From Pectinatus cerevisiiphilus (GTDB lineage: Bacteria > Bacillota > Negativicutes > Selenomonadales > Selenomonadaceae), in assembly GCF_004341685.1 (NCBI RefSeq), contig NZ_SMAA01000006.1, positions 1 to 64,000 on the forward strand: a DNA stretch of 64,000 nucleotides, in the 5' to 3' direction. A model generated the notes under the pieces. That model saw nothing but the letters and a program-made list of their open reading frames with translations, had not been told where the DNA came from and made no database searches. This document shows positions 44,726 through 56,400 of this stretch, one piece after another; positions within the stretch are counted from its first letter, which is position 1, and every line of letters begins with the position of its first letter. The position numbers were made by a program, and so were the translations under genes.

Positions 44726-46432
44726 TTAATACCTGCAATGAATAATAGTTTTACCTGATTTTATGTATTTTTTCCAAACAGTTTTATAGGCCTTTTGTAT
44801 ATCCTTCATATATATATCGGCATTCATGATGGGGGAATTAAGCATTTTTTCGTACAAATTTAAATGATAAGCATTTATTTTCTGGTAATTTTGGGCTAAT
44901 TGTACAGCCTTGTATATATATTCTTCAATAGAGAAGGCGATGCAGGTATCCATTCCACCAATATTTTTTAAGAGACTATAGCCAAATCTGCTGCCATGGC
45001 GTTCACCGGCAAGCGTTATTACCGGCACTCCCATATAAAGTGCATCGCAAGTTGTTGCTCCACCCGGATAAGGAAAAGTATCAAGTGCTATGTCAATATT
45101 ATAATATGATTTGATATAATCAGGGGAAGCAGGTTGGAACTCAATGCGCGATATATCTATACCATTTTTCTGCCAATGTTTTTTTATATAGTTTAGAGTA
45201 TATTCGTAACCAGCTATTTTATCCTTAAGCAAAAGTTTTGAATGGGGAACGTTGTCCAGTATTTTTTGCCATGTTTTAATAACGGTTATATTTATTTTAC
45301 TAAAAAAATTCATACTGCCAAATGTAATATAACCATTTCGTATACACGGAGCAGGTTTGGCTGGTGGGTGGGCATTTAATGGTGTATAACAGAGATGGGA
45401 GTGTGGCAGACGTATGAGTTTTTCTGTAAAATAGTTATCATTTTCACCAATAGGATCACAATAAATGTCCGTTAAAAAGTAATCTACCTGTTTGATGCCC
45501 AGCGTATTGAAATAGCCTATGCCTGTCATTTGTATAGGCGCTGGTTTCTGGACAAGCACAGCAAGTGCATTATTATTGGTATGCCCAGCCAGATCCACTA
45601 ATATATCAATTTTATCATTATATATTTGCGCAGCAATTTTTTCGGCATCCATTCCAGAAATATTAATCCACTTTTCAGGAAATTGTTTTAATTGATTACT
45701 TATGGGATCTTCTTTGCAATTTGCATAACAATATACTTCAAAATCTTTTTTATTATAATTGGCAATCAAATGATATACGAATAAAGCAACTGCGTGTTTG
45801 TTAAAATTAGGGGAAATATAACCTATACGTATTTTAGTGGTTTGTCTAGCACTTCTTGGTTCATGGTGAAATTGTTTCACCCGCGTAAAAAGTTTTTGGA
45901 TAGATGTACTCTCTGCAAAAAAGTGTTTTCGTTTTATAAATCTTAAATAGTGCAGCAAAAAGAGGAATTTGCTGTAATCAGCTGGTTGGTTGCTCAATTT
46001 ATTGCATTTTAGTGCATATTTTATAGCTTGCCTCATATTCCCTGTCAAAACATAATTATCTCTGAGTAATCTATAAACGGAGCATTTTCTGGTATTATCC
46101 AAGGTGGTTAAAGATAATAATTTTTTTGCTGTTGCTGTATTACCTGCTGTTTGTGTACTTTGCAGTTGCAGCTTAGCCAAATAATAAAGTGGTCCCCAGT
46201 CTTTGGCATTGTTTAATAATACAAGTAGGCGTTTTATTACTTTATGTGCCTTTTCTTTTTCATTAAGCTTGATATAAGCTTTGCTTAAATAAAAAAGTGT
46301 ATTATAATCCATTGGGTTGTTTTTTAATATAGTAAAGGCTAAGTTTACTGCTTTAGTGAACTGTCGTGCATTCATAGCAGTTTGCAATTCCTTATTTTTT
46401 CCCAATTGAACGTTTTTATTAGTAATATTCAT
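44726..46432 (-). CDS. GT41 (OGT/SPINDLY-like) protein glycosyltransferase with TPR region
   Basis: The protein has about 568 aa; ATG 46432 is preferred (GAGG 11 nt upstream) over TTG 46462, which overlaps the upstream gene. TPR helices cover about residues 1-170. The GT41 domain begins IRIGYISPNFNKHAVALFVY and contains ILVDLAGHTNNNALAVL, APIQMTGIGYFNTLG, ITFGSMNFFSKIN, SKLLLKDK and IALDTFPYPGGATTCDALYM. GT41 enzymes add a sugar, often GlcNAc, directly to Ser/Thr. This is the most likely class here to start a glycan on flagellin. Confidence 0.9.
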   Translation of the reverse strand: MNITNKNVQLGKNKELQTAMNARQFTKAVNLAFTILKNNPMDYNTLFYLSKAYIKLNEKEKAHKVIKRLLVLLNNAKDWGPLYYLAKLQLQSTQTAGNTATAKKLLSLTTLDNTRKCSVYRLLRDNYVLTGNMRQAIKYALKCNKLSNQPADYSKFLFLLHYLRFIKRKHFFAESTSIQKLFTRVKQFHHEPRSARQTTKIRIGYISPNFNKHAVALFVYHLIANYNKKDFEVYCYANCKEDPISNQLKQFPEKWINISGMDAEKIAAQIYNDKIDILVDLAGHTNNNALAVLVQKPAPIQMTGIGYFNTLGIKQVDYFLTDIYCDPIGENDNYFTEKLIRLPHSHLCYTPLNAHPPAKPAPCIRNGYITFGSMNFFSKINITVIKTWQKILDNVPHSKLLLKDKIAGYEYTLNYIKKHWQKNGIDISRIEFQPASPDYIKSYYNIDIALDTFPYPGGATTCDALYMGVPVITLAGERHGSRFGYSLLKNIGGMDTCIAFSIEEYIYKAVQLAQNYQKINAYHLNLYEKMLNSPIMNADIYMKDIQKAYKTVWKKYIKSGKTIIHCRY

Positions 46433-46445
46433 TTGCAGTGAATCC

Positions 46446-49400
46446 TCAAATTTTTTTTGCAATTTTATTAATTAAATGTGAATATATATTTTCTAATTCA
46501 TTTATATAGCCTTTTTCATCCATCAAGGGTGAGGCTTTTATCATTTTATAAAGATTTTCGTGCAGCTTGTCTAAGAGAACTTTATTCATAGCCAGAGAAA
46601 TAGCTTTATTTATATATTCCTGAGGATTGTCGACGGCAAGTTCGGGTAGATTTATAGTTGTTAATATACTGCGGCCCATGCGGCTGATCTGCGTTTCACC
46701 ATAAAGTGAGATGACAGGCACTCCCATATACAAAGCATCACAGGTGGTACCGCCACCATTATAAGGGAAAGTATCAAGGGCTATATCAATGTCCAGATAA
46801 CGCTGCATATAGATAGAGTCTGCTGCTTCCAGATAAAACCGTTTTTCTTGTAGCCCTAGTTTTCGCAGTCGCTTGCGACAGGTTTTGCGTACATCAAGGC
46901 TGATAAATGACTGGTTTTTGAGAATAATAATTGAATTAGGTACTTGAGTCAGAATGGAATTCCAGACAATCAGCATTTCATCGGTTATTTTTATATAGCT
47001 GTTGAAAGAGGCAAAGGTGATAATGCCTGCTTGTCTGCATGGCGCTTTTGAAAAAATGGGGGGGACATTATTCCTTTTATAACAAAACTGACTATGGTGT
47101 TTGAGTTTTAATGGCTGTATCTGCTCTGTGGAACATTTAGATGGGGCGTAAGAATATTTATCCGTAAGATAATAATCGACAGTGGATAAACCGATAGGAC
47201 CGAGATAGCCTAGCCCTGAGATTTGTACGGAAGCTGGTCTATAAGCCAATATGGGTAATGCATTGTTTACAGTGTGTCCAGACATATCAAATAAAATATC
47301 TATTTTATTCTCATATATAGATTTGGCAATTTTTTCATATGATTGATTTTGGACATTATACCATTCATCTACATGTTCTTTTAATAAAGCTGTTTTATCG
47401 TCTTTTGGGTTTAGGCAGTAACAGATGACCTCGAAGCGGTTTTTGTCATAAGCAGTCAGCAGCGACTGGTAAAAATAGTACATTACGTGCTTTCTGAAAT
47501 CTGCAGAGATATAAGCTATACGTATTTTAGTAGATTTATTTGGCAGAGGTTTAAATCTTTTTATTTTAGAAAAAAATTGCTGATAATCTTCATGTTCTTT
47601 AATTAATTTTTTATTGCTTTTTTCATAATAGAGCAGACTCAATAAATAAGAACTGTAAGCTGACACTTGCTTGGCAAAATCTTCGGTACTACAAACTGCT
47701 TGTAGATAGTAATGCGAGGCTTGTTGCGGCCAACCTAGTTTTATACAGCAATTTGCCATTTCTTTATACAATTTATTCTTATCGGGGGCATAATTAATTA
47801 TTTCTTGTAAAATGGTTAATTCTTTTTCATATTGGCATGTTTGAAAATATATCTTTGCATAGTGCCAATTTTCTTCAAAGGAATGTTCTATTTTTTTATT
47901 AGAATATTTTTCCCATATAGAAAAATATTTTCTTTCTAACGTCTGCATGTACAAATATCCATTCATTAAAGGAGATAATTCCATATGTTCGCGCAGAAAC
48001 ATATGGAAAAAATTAATTCTCCGTTTATTGCGTGCTAATAGAGTAGCTTTTGCAACGTAATCTTCCAATGAAAAAGCGATACAGTCATCCATGCTGCCAA
48101 CATTACTGAGCAGACTAAAACCGAAACGGGCACCATGTCTTTTTCCCATCAATGTTATAACGGGGACGCCCATATATAAGGCATCACAAGTCGTTGCTCC
48201 ACCGGGATAAGGAAAGGTATCAAGCGCAATATCTATTTTATAATAATCCTTTAGATAATCAGCGGTCCAAGGTTCAAAATCTATACGGCTAATGTCCAGA
48301 CCGGCTTTTTGCCATCTGTTTTTTATTTTTTCCAGGGCGATTGGTGTCGTTACAGTCCTGTCTTTTAATAGTAACCGTGCATTTGGAACCTGGTCTAGTA
48401 TATTCTGCCATGTTCTGGCTACAACAGAATTTATTTTTGTAAAAAAATTCATACTACCAAAGGTTATGTATTTATTGGTCAAACAGGGAGCAGGTTGTGG
48501 TTTCCAAGGTATATCAACGGCAGTATAGCAAAAATGGGAATAAGGAAGATAAAGTAAATTTTCTGTGAAATATTTGTCATTTTTTCCTGGGTTATCACAA
48601 AATTCGTCTGTTAAAAAATAATCCACAGTCTTTAAGCCAGTCGTATCAAAATAGCCTATACCGCATAATTGTATAGGTGCTGGTTTATGTGCCAATACTG
48701 CCAGCGAGTTAGCTTTCGTGTGTCCTGCTAAATCAAATAATATGTCAATTTTATCTTCATAGATTTTTTTTGCTGTTTCTATGGTTGTCATATCTTTTAT
48801 ATTGCACCATTGGTCGACAAAGCCCTTAATTTGTTCGCTGATTTGATCTTCCTCACACTTTGCATAACAAAATACTTCAAAATATTTTGTGTCATATTTG
48901 TGCAGCATTGCATAAACGAAAAGTACTACTGCATGACGATGGAAATCAGGAGAAATATAGCCAATCCTAATTTTCCCTTTTTGGGCGTCTTTTCTATGCT
49001 TATAAGTTGATAATGTTGAGAAAAAATTATTAAAAGCCATATGGTTTTTATATAAGTGTTCGGGTTTTATATTATGGAGATAATGTAGATTGAATAGAAA
49101 ATTCGTATATTCGTTGCATTTGCGGTCCTTATCAGGACAAAGCTTGATACAAAGCTTACAGTATTTTAAATTTAACCCTACGTCACCAGTCATTAGATAA
49201 TGTCTGTTTAATAAATCATATATTGCTAATTTTTTTTCTACAGTTAAATTTGGCAGTTTGAGTAATCTTTGTACTGGTTTTGTGTCCCCTAGAGTTTTTA
49301 AATCTTGAAATTTTGCCCTGGCAAGATTATACATTATATCCCAGTCTTTTTCACCATATAGCTTTATAAGTTTTGTAAGTACTTTTATCGCAGTTCCTTC

Positions 49401-49562
49401 TTTACCGCCGACAATATATACTTTGGCTATATTTAAAAGCGCCTGATAATCATTTGGCAGAAGATGAATGATTGCTAAAGAATGTTTTAATATAGTTTGG
49501 AAATCATTTTTTTTATAGGCTTCACCGAGTTTCTGTCGATAAAGAATTATTTTATTTTGCAT
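46446..49562 (-). CDS. Tandem GT41 protein: two OGT/SPINDLY-like catalytic domains in one chain
   Basis: In this 1038-aa protein a TPR region (about residues 1-190) is followed by GT41 domain A (about 195-535, IRIGYISPDFHRHAVVLFVY ... DTFPYPGGATTCDALYMGVP). A second TPR stretch (about 545-660) leads to GT41 domain B (about 690-1030, IRIAYISADFRKHVMYYFYQ ... DTFPYNGGGTTCDALYMGVP). Domain A is close to the 44726 enzyme (GKRHGARFGFSLL). Domain B differs (GETQISRMGRSIL, nearer to eukaryotic OGT there). Two active centres could modify neighbouring sites or use different acceptors. It begins 30 nt after the preceding gene. Confidence 0.9.
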   Translation of the reverse strand: MQNKIILYRQKLGEAYKKNDFQTILKHSLAIIHLLPNDYQALLNIAKVYIVGGKEGTAIKVLTKLIKLYGEKDWDIMYNLARAKFQDLKTLGDTKPVQRLLKLPNLTVEKKLAIYDLLNRHYLMTGDVGLNLKYCKLCIKLCPDKDRKCNEYTNFLFNLHYLHNIKPEHLYKNHMAFNNFFSTLSTYKHRKDAQKGKIRIGYISPDFHRHAVVLFVYAMLHKYDTKYFEVFCYAKCEEDQISEQIKGFVDQWCNIKDMTTIETAKKIYEDKIDILFDLAGHTKANSLAVLAHKPAPIQLCGIGYFDTTGLKTVDYFLTDEFCDNPGKNDKYFTENLLYLPYSHFCYTAVDIPWKPQPAPCLTNKYITFGSMNFFTKINSVVARTWQNILDQVPNARLLLKDRTVTTPIALEKIKNRWQKAGLDISRIDFEPWTADYLKDYYKIDIALDTFPYPGGATTCDALYMGVPVITLMGKRHGARFGFSLLSNVGSMDDCIAFSLEDYVAKATLLARNKRRINFFHMFLREHMELSPLMNGYLYMQTLERKYFSIWEKYSNKKIEHSFEENWHYAKIYFQTCQYEKELTILQEIINYAPDKNKLYKEMANCCIKLGWPQQASHYYLQAVCSTEDFAKQVSAYSSYLLSLLYYEKSNKKLIKEHEDYQQFFSKIKRFKPLPNKSTKIRIAYISADFRKHVMYYFYQSLLTAYDKNRFEVICYCLNPKDDKTALLKEHVDEWYNVQNQSYEKIAKSIYENKIDILFDMSGHTVNNALPILAYRPASVQISGLGYLGPIGLSTVDYYLTDKYSYAPSKCSTEQIQPLKLKHHSQFCYKRNNVPPIFSKAPCRQAGIITFASFNSYIKITDEMLIVWNSILTQVPNSIIILKNQSFISLDVRKTCRKRLRKLGLQEKRFYLEAADSIYMQRYLDIDIALDTFPYNGGGTTCDALYMGVPVISLYGETQISRMGRSILTTINLPELAVDNPQEYINKAISLAMNKVLLDKLHENLYKMIKASPLMDEKGYINELENIYSHLINKIAKKI

Positions 49563-49592
49563 ATTTTCTTTCCTGTCTTGTATGAGGATATG

Positions 49593-51137
49593 TTACTTAT
49601 TGTTTTGTTTAAGGACTTTTTCTGCATTTTGTCTTATTGTCTGTATATTTTCATAAATTTGCCTTACTTCATTATTATTGAGATCTTTGAGGGCGGTTTT
49701 TGCCATACATTCTTTAATGGCATTTTGATAAACAGTAGGTAGAAGGGAATTAAGTAAAACAAGTTTTTCTTTTGTATTATTAGTAAAAAATGCGGAACCA
49801 GCGGTGAAATTATAATCCTTTGCTAGTGAAACAGCACTTTCACGCGCAGCAGCAGTGTAATTTTCTATTAGGAGAAAATCCTTTATCAAACTGTGTTCTA
49901 TTTTTATACCGTATTTTTCCTGTAGAAATTGTCGATAATACAAATTTATCTTATCTGATGTATATGTATATAAAATTTTTAGCAGAAATTTAAGCTTTAG
50001 AGAATCATTATTATAAATATCATCCAAGATACTGATTTTTTCAGCAACACTTTTGTATTGTATAAGTTTATATAACTTGAGTAAAATATTTTTGTTGGCG
50101 TAATTATTAAGCAAAATTTTTTTATAATATTTTATTGCGGCCGGTTCATTACCCTTTAATTCGGCAATATGGGCAAGACATTCATATATATATGCAGTTT
50201 TTCCTTCTATAGTGCTGGCATTAAGCTGGTATGTATTTTTAGTGATGAGAATTTTAGTAAAAAGTTTTTCGGCAGTAATATATTCTTTTAAAATATATTT
50301 ATAATTTGCTTTATAAAAAAGAATATCATTGTTATCAGGAAATTCTTTTAAAGCATTATCAATATAGAACAAGGCTTTAGGGATATCTTTTTTTTGGGAA
50401 AAAAGCAGTTCAATGAGCCGTGTATAAATATATACTCTCATCCCCACAGCATCACTTTTGTTTTGGAGAAATTTTTTACAGCATAAAATTGCCTGGTCAT
50501 ATTTCTTCATATTACTATAACATTCAGAAAGATATATATAATGCGATGTACGCAGTCCATTCTTTTTTATATCTTTTTTTAATAAAGTCAGATTGCGTTC
50601 TAATTTGCTTTGGATCATTTTACCAGTGTAACCGGTATGATAGATATATACATTTTCATCCATAACAGCCGCAATAACTTTTTTCCCGTTGGTGTTTATT
50701 AAACGTTCATGCACTATTCCTTCATATTTGAGAAAGGGCAGATGCCGAAAAATGCGTATATTAAAGAAGCTGCTCTGTATTGTCCCTTGTTCATTAAGGT
50801 TCTTTATTTTACACAAAAATGCTTCGATGTTTTTACCAGCCTTGTTTAAATGTTGTTTTAGGACATTAAGAGCGGCAACAGGAAAATATTCATCGGCATC
50901 TAAAAATAATATCCAATTTCCAGTTGCTTTTGATAACGCATAATTTTTGGCAGTAGCAAAATTATTCTGCCAGATAAAGTCGTAAACAGTAGCGGCAGCA
51001 TTGGCCAGTTCCTTTGTGTTGTCTGTCGAGCCAGTATCAACAACTATTATTTCGTCGGCAATTTTTTTCATGCAGTCAAGCCATATAGGTAGGTTCTTTT
51101 CTTCATTTTTTACTATAGTACATGCAGTTATTTTCAT
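49593..51137 (-). CDS. GT2 glycosyltransferase with C-terminal TPR region (single module)
   Basis: In the 514-aa protein, residues 1-170 are a GT2 domain: ITACTIVKNEEKNLPIWLDC, VVDTGSTDNTKEL, FATAKNYALSKATGNWILFL and the DxD in DADEYF, followed by YEGIVHERL. The rest (about 185-514) is TPR-like. The domain type is shared with lipooligosaccharide and peptide glycosyltransferases that carry TPR tails for binding a protein acceptor. It starts 10 nt after the 51148 gene ends, in the same operon. Confidence 0.88.
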   Translation of the reverse strand: MKITACTIVKNEEKNLPIWLDCMKKIADEIIVVDTGSTDNTKELANAAATVYDFIWQNNFATAKNYALSKATGNWILFLDADEYFPVAALNVLKQHLNKAGKNIEAFLCKIKNLNEQGTIQSSFFNIRIFRHLPFLKYEGIVHERLINTNGKKVIAAVMDENVYIYHTGYTGKMIQSKLERNLTLLKKDIKKNGLRTSHYIYLSECYSNMKKYDQAILCCKKFLQNKSDAVGMRVYIYTRLIELLFSQKKDIPKALFYIDNALKEFPDNNDILFYKANYKYILKEYITAEKLFTKILITKNTYQLNASTIEGKTAYIYECLAHIAELKGNEPAAIKYYKKILLNNYANKNILLKLYKLIQYKSVAEKISILDDIYNNDSLKLKFLLKILYTYTSDKINLYYRQFLQEKYGIKIEHSLIKDFLLIENYTAAARESAVSLAKDYNFTAGSAFFTNNTKEKLVLLNSLLPTVYQNAIKECMAKTALKDLNNNEVRQIYENIQTIRQNAEKVLKQNNK

Positions 51138-51147
51138 AATTCATCCA

Positions 51148-53439
51148 TCATTCCAAGCCTAATTTTTCTTTTGTCAAAGTAAATACTTTTTTGTACGCGG
51201 CAGGCAGTAAGATAGCCACCTGTTTGTAAGTATTGTTTTGTTTATTTGCTAACACCTCGATTATTAAAGACTTATAAATTTTATCTAGTTTTTTTGCTAA
51301 AATAGCATTTAAGGCAGAATAATTTTTTTCTGTCCAAAGCTGCAGTTCTTCATCTTTTATTTTGGGAGAATAATGAAGAAGTAATGGTCCTTTATCATGT
51401 TTTTGCAACATTGTGACAAGCCAGCTGATATACTTCTCGTTATTTCTGTAAATACTGTTAAATATTTTTATTATCAGGTGTATGGGACGATACTTAAGTA
51501 AATTATATAATTGAACAAAAAATTTCTCATTGCAGGGTTCTTGCTGCAGAGACTTCTCAAAAAATCTTATAGCAGATGCAGTATCTCCCTTTAGCTGTGC
51601 CAAAATACCGGCAGTACCATAAATGGCATTGGTTAAAGCAGGCATAGAGGACATTGTGATTGTTTTTTCACCGGTATGCCATACTGTAAATGTCTTTTTT
51701 AAATATTTTTCAGCTTCTATGTAATGATGCTGCCGTAAGAGAAGAGAACTTTTCATAAATAAAAATTCGGCAGAAGAAGGAAATTTTGTTATTGCTAAAT
51801 CTATAGCCTCTAAAATTTCATCATCTTTATGTCCTGATAAGGAAAGTGCGTCAATAAGGCGTGTGTATATACTAGTTCCTGCCCCGATCATTGTTAGCCC
51901 GCTGTCGATAAATTTTTTGCTGTAATATGCTGTTTTAGAGAAGTCACGAAAACTGTAGTAACAATCCGCAAGATAGGAATAGTATTCAGGTCTTTCCCCA
52001 TTTTTTTCTATTTCCTTTTGAATTAAGGAAAGATTTCTTAAAGCTTTCTTTTTCATTATAGAAGAAGAATAACCTGTATGCAGAATATGAATATCATCGG
52101 GTAAAACAATCATGCCCATTTGTTTTTTATCATTGCGATACAGGCATTCATGAATACGACCGGTATATCGTAAGCATGATGAATTGCGAAAAGTTCTCAA
52201 TTGATAAAAACTGTTTATAAATTTGTTATCCTTATCTGCATCTATGTTTATAAGTTTGCAGACTAAAGCATCAACGGTGTTGTCAGAGTCATATTTTTTT
52301 ATATAAGAAATAAGTTGCATACCTGCTTCGTCTGGGAAATATTCATCAGCATCAAGGAAGATTATCCATTTACCATGGGCTTTATCTAGCGCATAATTTT
52401 TAGCGGCAGCGAAATCATCACACCATTTGAATTTGTAAATTTTTGCACCGGCTTTTTGGGCAATATTACAAGTATTATCCTGTGAACCTGTATCTACTAA
52501 AATAATTTCATCTGCAACAGAATGTATATATTTTAGATATTGGTTGATATTTTTTTCTTCATTTTTAACTATAACACAAGCTGAAATAAAAATTTTTTTC
52601 TTATCAAGTATAGAAATTTTTTTAATATGTCCATTTGATAATTGCATACCATATTGCACTAAAGCAGTATTGATTTCAGCATAACTTTTACCGCTCAATT
52701 GCATAGCAGCGGCAAGTGTATAATATACTTGCAGTTCTCCACCAAGGGCTGTCAAACCTGATTCAATAAATTTTCGGGCAAAGAGAATAGCTTTTTCATA
52801 TTCGCCTAGACCATAATAGCAATCAGCTAGAGAAGCATAATAACGTTTATTATTACCATTTTTTTGGATATCATTACGTATAATTCGCAGATTGCGCCGT
52901 AATTTCTTTTCAACGATTTGTAGGTTGTAACCTGTATGATATATTTCTACGTCAGACATGACGGCAATATTTGTAATTGCTTTATTATAATAAAAAAGTT
53001 GTTCATGAATAGGACCTTTATAGCGTAGGCCAGGTTTATTCCTTAATCCCCTTACCATATAAGAAGTACCTGTAGGTTTTCCTTGTTCATTAATATTCGT
53101 TAAGCGGCACATAAAAATTTTTATAGCAGGGTCAATTGCTATAATATTTTTTCTGACGTATTTGCCTGTTTCTTGAGAAAAATATTCGTCCGCATCAAGA
53201 AATAATATCCATTCTCCTGAAGCCTTATCTATGGCATAGTTTTTAGCTACCGCAAAATCGTCCTGCCATTTAAAATCATATACCTGTGCACCTGCGCATA
53301 TAGCTATGTTTTTAGTGTTATCAACAGAACCAGTGTCAATGACTATTATTTCATCGGCAATTTGCTGCATACATTTAAACCATCGTGGTAGATTTCGTTC
53401 TTCATTTTTGACGATTACACAGGCGGATATTTTTACCAT
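51148..53439 (-). CDS. Tandem GT2-TPR glycosyltransferase (two modules)
   Basis: In the 763-aa protein, module A is residues 1-170 (ISACVIVKNEERNLPRWFKC, DTGSVDNT, LDADEYF) with a TPR stretch. Module B is about 285-460 (ISACVIVKNEEKNINQYLKY, DTGSQDNT, LDADEYF) with a longer TPR tail. Both keep the DxD. The start overlaps the stop of the 53433 gene by 7 nt. It resembles an in-gene duplication of the single-module 49593 protein. Confidence 0.88.
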   Translation of the reverse strand: MVKISACVIVKNEERNLPRWFKCMQQIADEIIVIDTGSVDNTKNIAICAGAQVYDFKWQDDFAVAKNYAIDKASGEWILFLDADEYFSQETGKYVRKNIIAIDPAIKIFMCRLTNINEQGKPTGTSYMVRGLRNKPGLRYKGPIHEQLFYYNKAITNIAVMSDVEIYHTGYNLQIVEKKLRRNLRIIRNDIQKNGNNKRYYASLADCYYGLGEYEKAILFARKFIESGLTALGGELQVYYTLAAAMQLSGKSYAEINTALVQYGMQLSNGHIKKISILDKKKIFISACVIVKNEEKNINQYLKYIHSVADEIILVDTGSQDNTCNIAQKAGAKIYKFKWCDDFAAAKNYALDKAHGKWIIFLDADEYFPDEAGMQLISYIKKYDSDNTVDALVCKLINIDADKDNKFINSFYQLRTFRNSSCLRYTGRIHECLYRNDKKQMGMIVLPDDIHILHTGYSSSIMKKKALRNLSLIQKEIEKNGERPEYYSYLADCYYSFRDFSKTAYYSKKFIDSGLTMIGAGTSIYTRLIDALSLSGHKDDEILEAIDLAITKFPSSAEFLFMKSSLLLRQHHYIEAEKYLKKTFTVWHTGEKTITMSSMPALTNAIYGTAGILAQLKGDTASAIRFFEKSLQQEPCNEKFFVQLYNLLKYRPIHLIIKIFNSIYRNNEKYISWLVTMLQKHDKGPLLLHYSPKIKDEELQLWTEKNYSALNAILAKKLDKIYKSLIIEVLANKQNNTYKQVAILLPAAYKKVFTLTKEKLGLE

Positions 53440-56400
53440 TTTCCTGTTCTTCTTTCTTTAATCCATAGTAAATAAGCTTTAACCTCTTTTGGGCGGTAGT
53501 TCTTGTTTAATAAATCCTGGAAAAAATTTTCCGCATTAGTAAAGTCTTTATTATAATATGCACATTTGGCAAAAATAAAAAGAAAGTTGTTATTACTCTG
53601 TCTTTGTTCTTTCATTATCTCCAGTAAGAAGGTATATAACTCCGTCCATTTTTCAAAACGATAAAGTATTTCTATCACTTTTATAAGAATTCCTTTCGGG
53701 AAAGTCATTGCCATTGCTATGTATTTTTGGGAAATACTGTTTGGAGTTCGGCTTATGACCACAGGTAGTAGTGTCAGATAGGCATCAAAATCATTATCCG
53801 CCTGTAGTTTGGTTTTCCCGTAATATGCGCATAAACAGTTCCAAATAGGGTCGGGTAAAATTGATTGGTACTTTATTGATAGATCATTTGCACTTAATAA
53901 AGAAATAAATAATAATTGTATTTTTTCTATTGCATGTGCCAATAATTCATTAAAAGCATTTTCTTTATTTTCTTTCATAAGTATATCCCATGCTTTCCAA
54001 TTCTCTGAATAAATATTGAATTTTTTATGTAAAATTTGATTGCAGTAAGTAAATAAAGCTATATTACCTGTTGCAAAAAGTTGGTCGCCGATAAAAGATA
54101 AATCTTTTATATTACAATCATAATACTTCATAATGCTTGCAAAAGTTTCTTTTTCCTTTGCAGCTTTCAGCAATTTTATCAAAAGCCGTAAAGCTTTGTA
54201 ATTGTATTTGTTCGTTTGTAATGACCTGTCAAGGTAAATGAAAGATTCTTTGGTATTATTTTCTAGAAAAAATATAGCAGCCAGGTATCTATATACTTCA
54301 GGAACAAGGGCTGTGAAGTTATCAGTAGAAAGGTTTTGAACGTTATTTTTCATTGCAAGTGATAGTTGTAAATATTTTTTAGCGTCACTATACTTTTTTA
54401 AAAGAAAATTTAATGCACCAAATTGTGCTGGAAATTCAGGATGTTGAGGAAATTGAATACAGGCTTTTTTTATAAAGGGAAGTATTTGTATATAAGGTTT
54501 CTTCCCTTTTATCATGGAATCGATCAAATTAAAATATACTTCGCTTTCATTGCCTAGAGAATGCAGCCCCGTCTGTAAATGTTTTTTATAATAGAAGATG
54601 GCTTTGTCATAGTCAGCAAAAGCAGTGTAACAGTCGGCTAGATATCTGTAATAATATATATTATCACCATTTTTTTGTATATCATCTAGCATGATCATCA
54701 GGTTACGTTTCAGCTTTTCGGTACAAATACTCTGCGAATATCCAGTGTGGTAAATTATTAGATCTGGTTTTGTGGTTATTTGCAGCTCCCCAGTAGATTT
54801 ATGTAATTGTTCATGTATTTTTCCTTTATATCTTATATGGATATCATTGAGAAATACGCGGATTTGGGGAAATCTGTTTATTTCAGTGTTATTATTGTCT
54901 ACATCTATATTTACCATATTGCACGACACGGCTTCTACTTTGTCCTCAAAGGATGTCAGCAGCTGTTTTATGTCCGTACCTTCAGCAAAATACTCATCCG
55001 CATCAAGAAAGACAATCCATTTACCAGTTGCCTTGGTAATAGCATAGTTTTTAGCTTTGGCAAAATCATCCTGCCACGGAAAAGAATAAATAGTGGCACC
55101 TGCTTTTTGGGTGATATCAATGGTACGGTCTTCACTGCCCGTATCAATCACTATTATTTCATCACTAAAATGTTTGACGCAGTCCAACCATTTTTTTATA
55201 TCTTTTTCATTGTTTTTTACAATGACGCAGGCAGAGATTGTAAGTTTGTTTTTTAAATGTTTAATTTTCGTTAAAAATACATCTATATTTTCTTTATCAG
55301 CAGTAAAAGCTGTCCCAGTTATATTCATTTGATTATTTTGGCGATAAATCTTTTTGGCTTTTAAAAAATACTTTTCTGCCTGGATATATTCTTTTTGTTG
55401 ATAAGCAATGTAACCGGCAAAAGTATAAAAGTCAGCTATTTGGGGAAATTTTGCAATAGCATTTTTTATCACTGTTTTTATTTGGGAAAATGGTTTTTTT
55501 AAAATTAATAGGGCATTTATGTAATTACGCCAGATACCGCATTCCGCATTTACTACTTGGTATTTATCTTGACGAAAATATTGTTCTATGCAGAAAACAG
55601 CTTTTTGAAAATCTCCCATACCATAATAACAATCCGCAAAATAATGCCAGTGCACAGGATTATTTTCATCATATTTTTGCGACAATAGTAATTGCAGATT
55701 ACGCTGTGCTTTTTCTTTAGTTAAAGCTGTGGAATATCCCGTATGGTAAATGCATAAGCTGTCATTTGTTTTTAATGTGAGAGGCCGTTTGCTATTGTAA
55801 ATTTGTTCGTGTATTTTACCTTGGTAGCGTAAATGAGGAAGATTGCGAAAAATACGCGGATTTACAAAGCGATTTATTTCCTTACCAGTTTTTTCTTCTA
55901 TATTTATTTCAGTGCACATAATGGTATCTGGTATCACTGCGGCTGCTGTTTCGGCAGCGATGATAGCACGCAGTTTCTCAGCAGAAGGCAGTGAAAAATA
56001 TTCATCTGCATCAAGAAATATTATCCAATCTCCACGGGCTTTACTAATGGCAAAATTTTTAGCTGCGGCAAAATCATTTTGCCATTTGTAATGATAAATA
56101 TTTGCGGGTAGTTCTTGTAATAAGGAAAGTGTGTTGTCCGTTGAACCTGTATCCACAATGATTTGTTCATCGGTACAATTACGAATGCGATTAAAATAAT
56201 GCAAAATATTCTTTTCTTCATTTTTAATTATAACGCATGCGGATAAGCGGATTGTTCTTGTTAATTTAATAATCTTTTGCCATTGGGAAATGTTTTTTGC
56301 TGCTATAACACAAAATTCCTTTGTGAACAGCGATGGTTCCTTTTCGGCATATTTTTCTTTTAATGTAAAAGCACGTTGCATATATTGCACTGCTTTTACA

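Noticed and set aside
54807-55256. 149-codon plus-strand frame opposite the large GT2 gene
   Set aside because: Antisense shadow of the second GT2 module; no start signals and no family resemblance.
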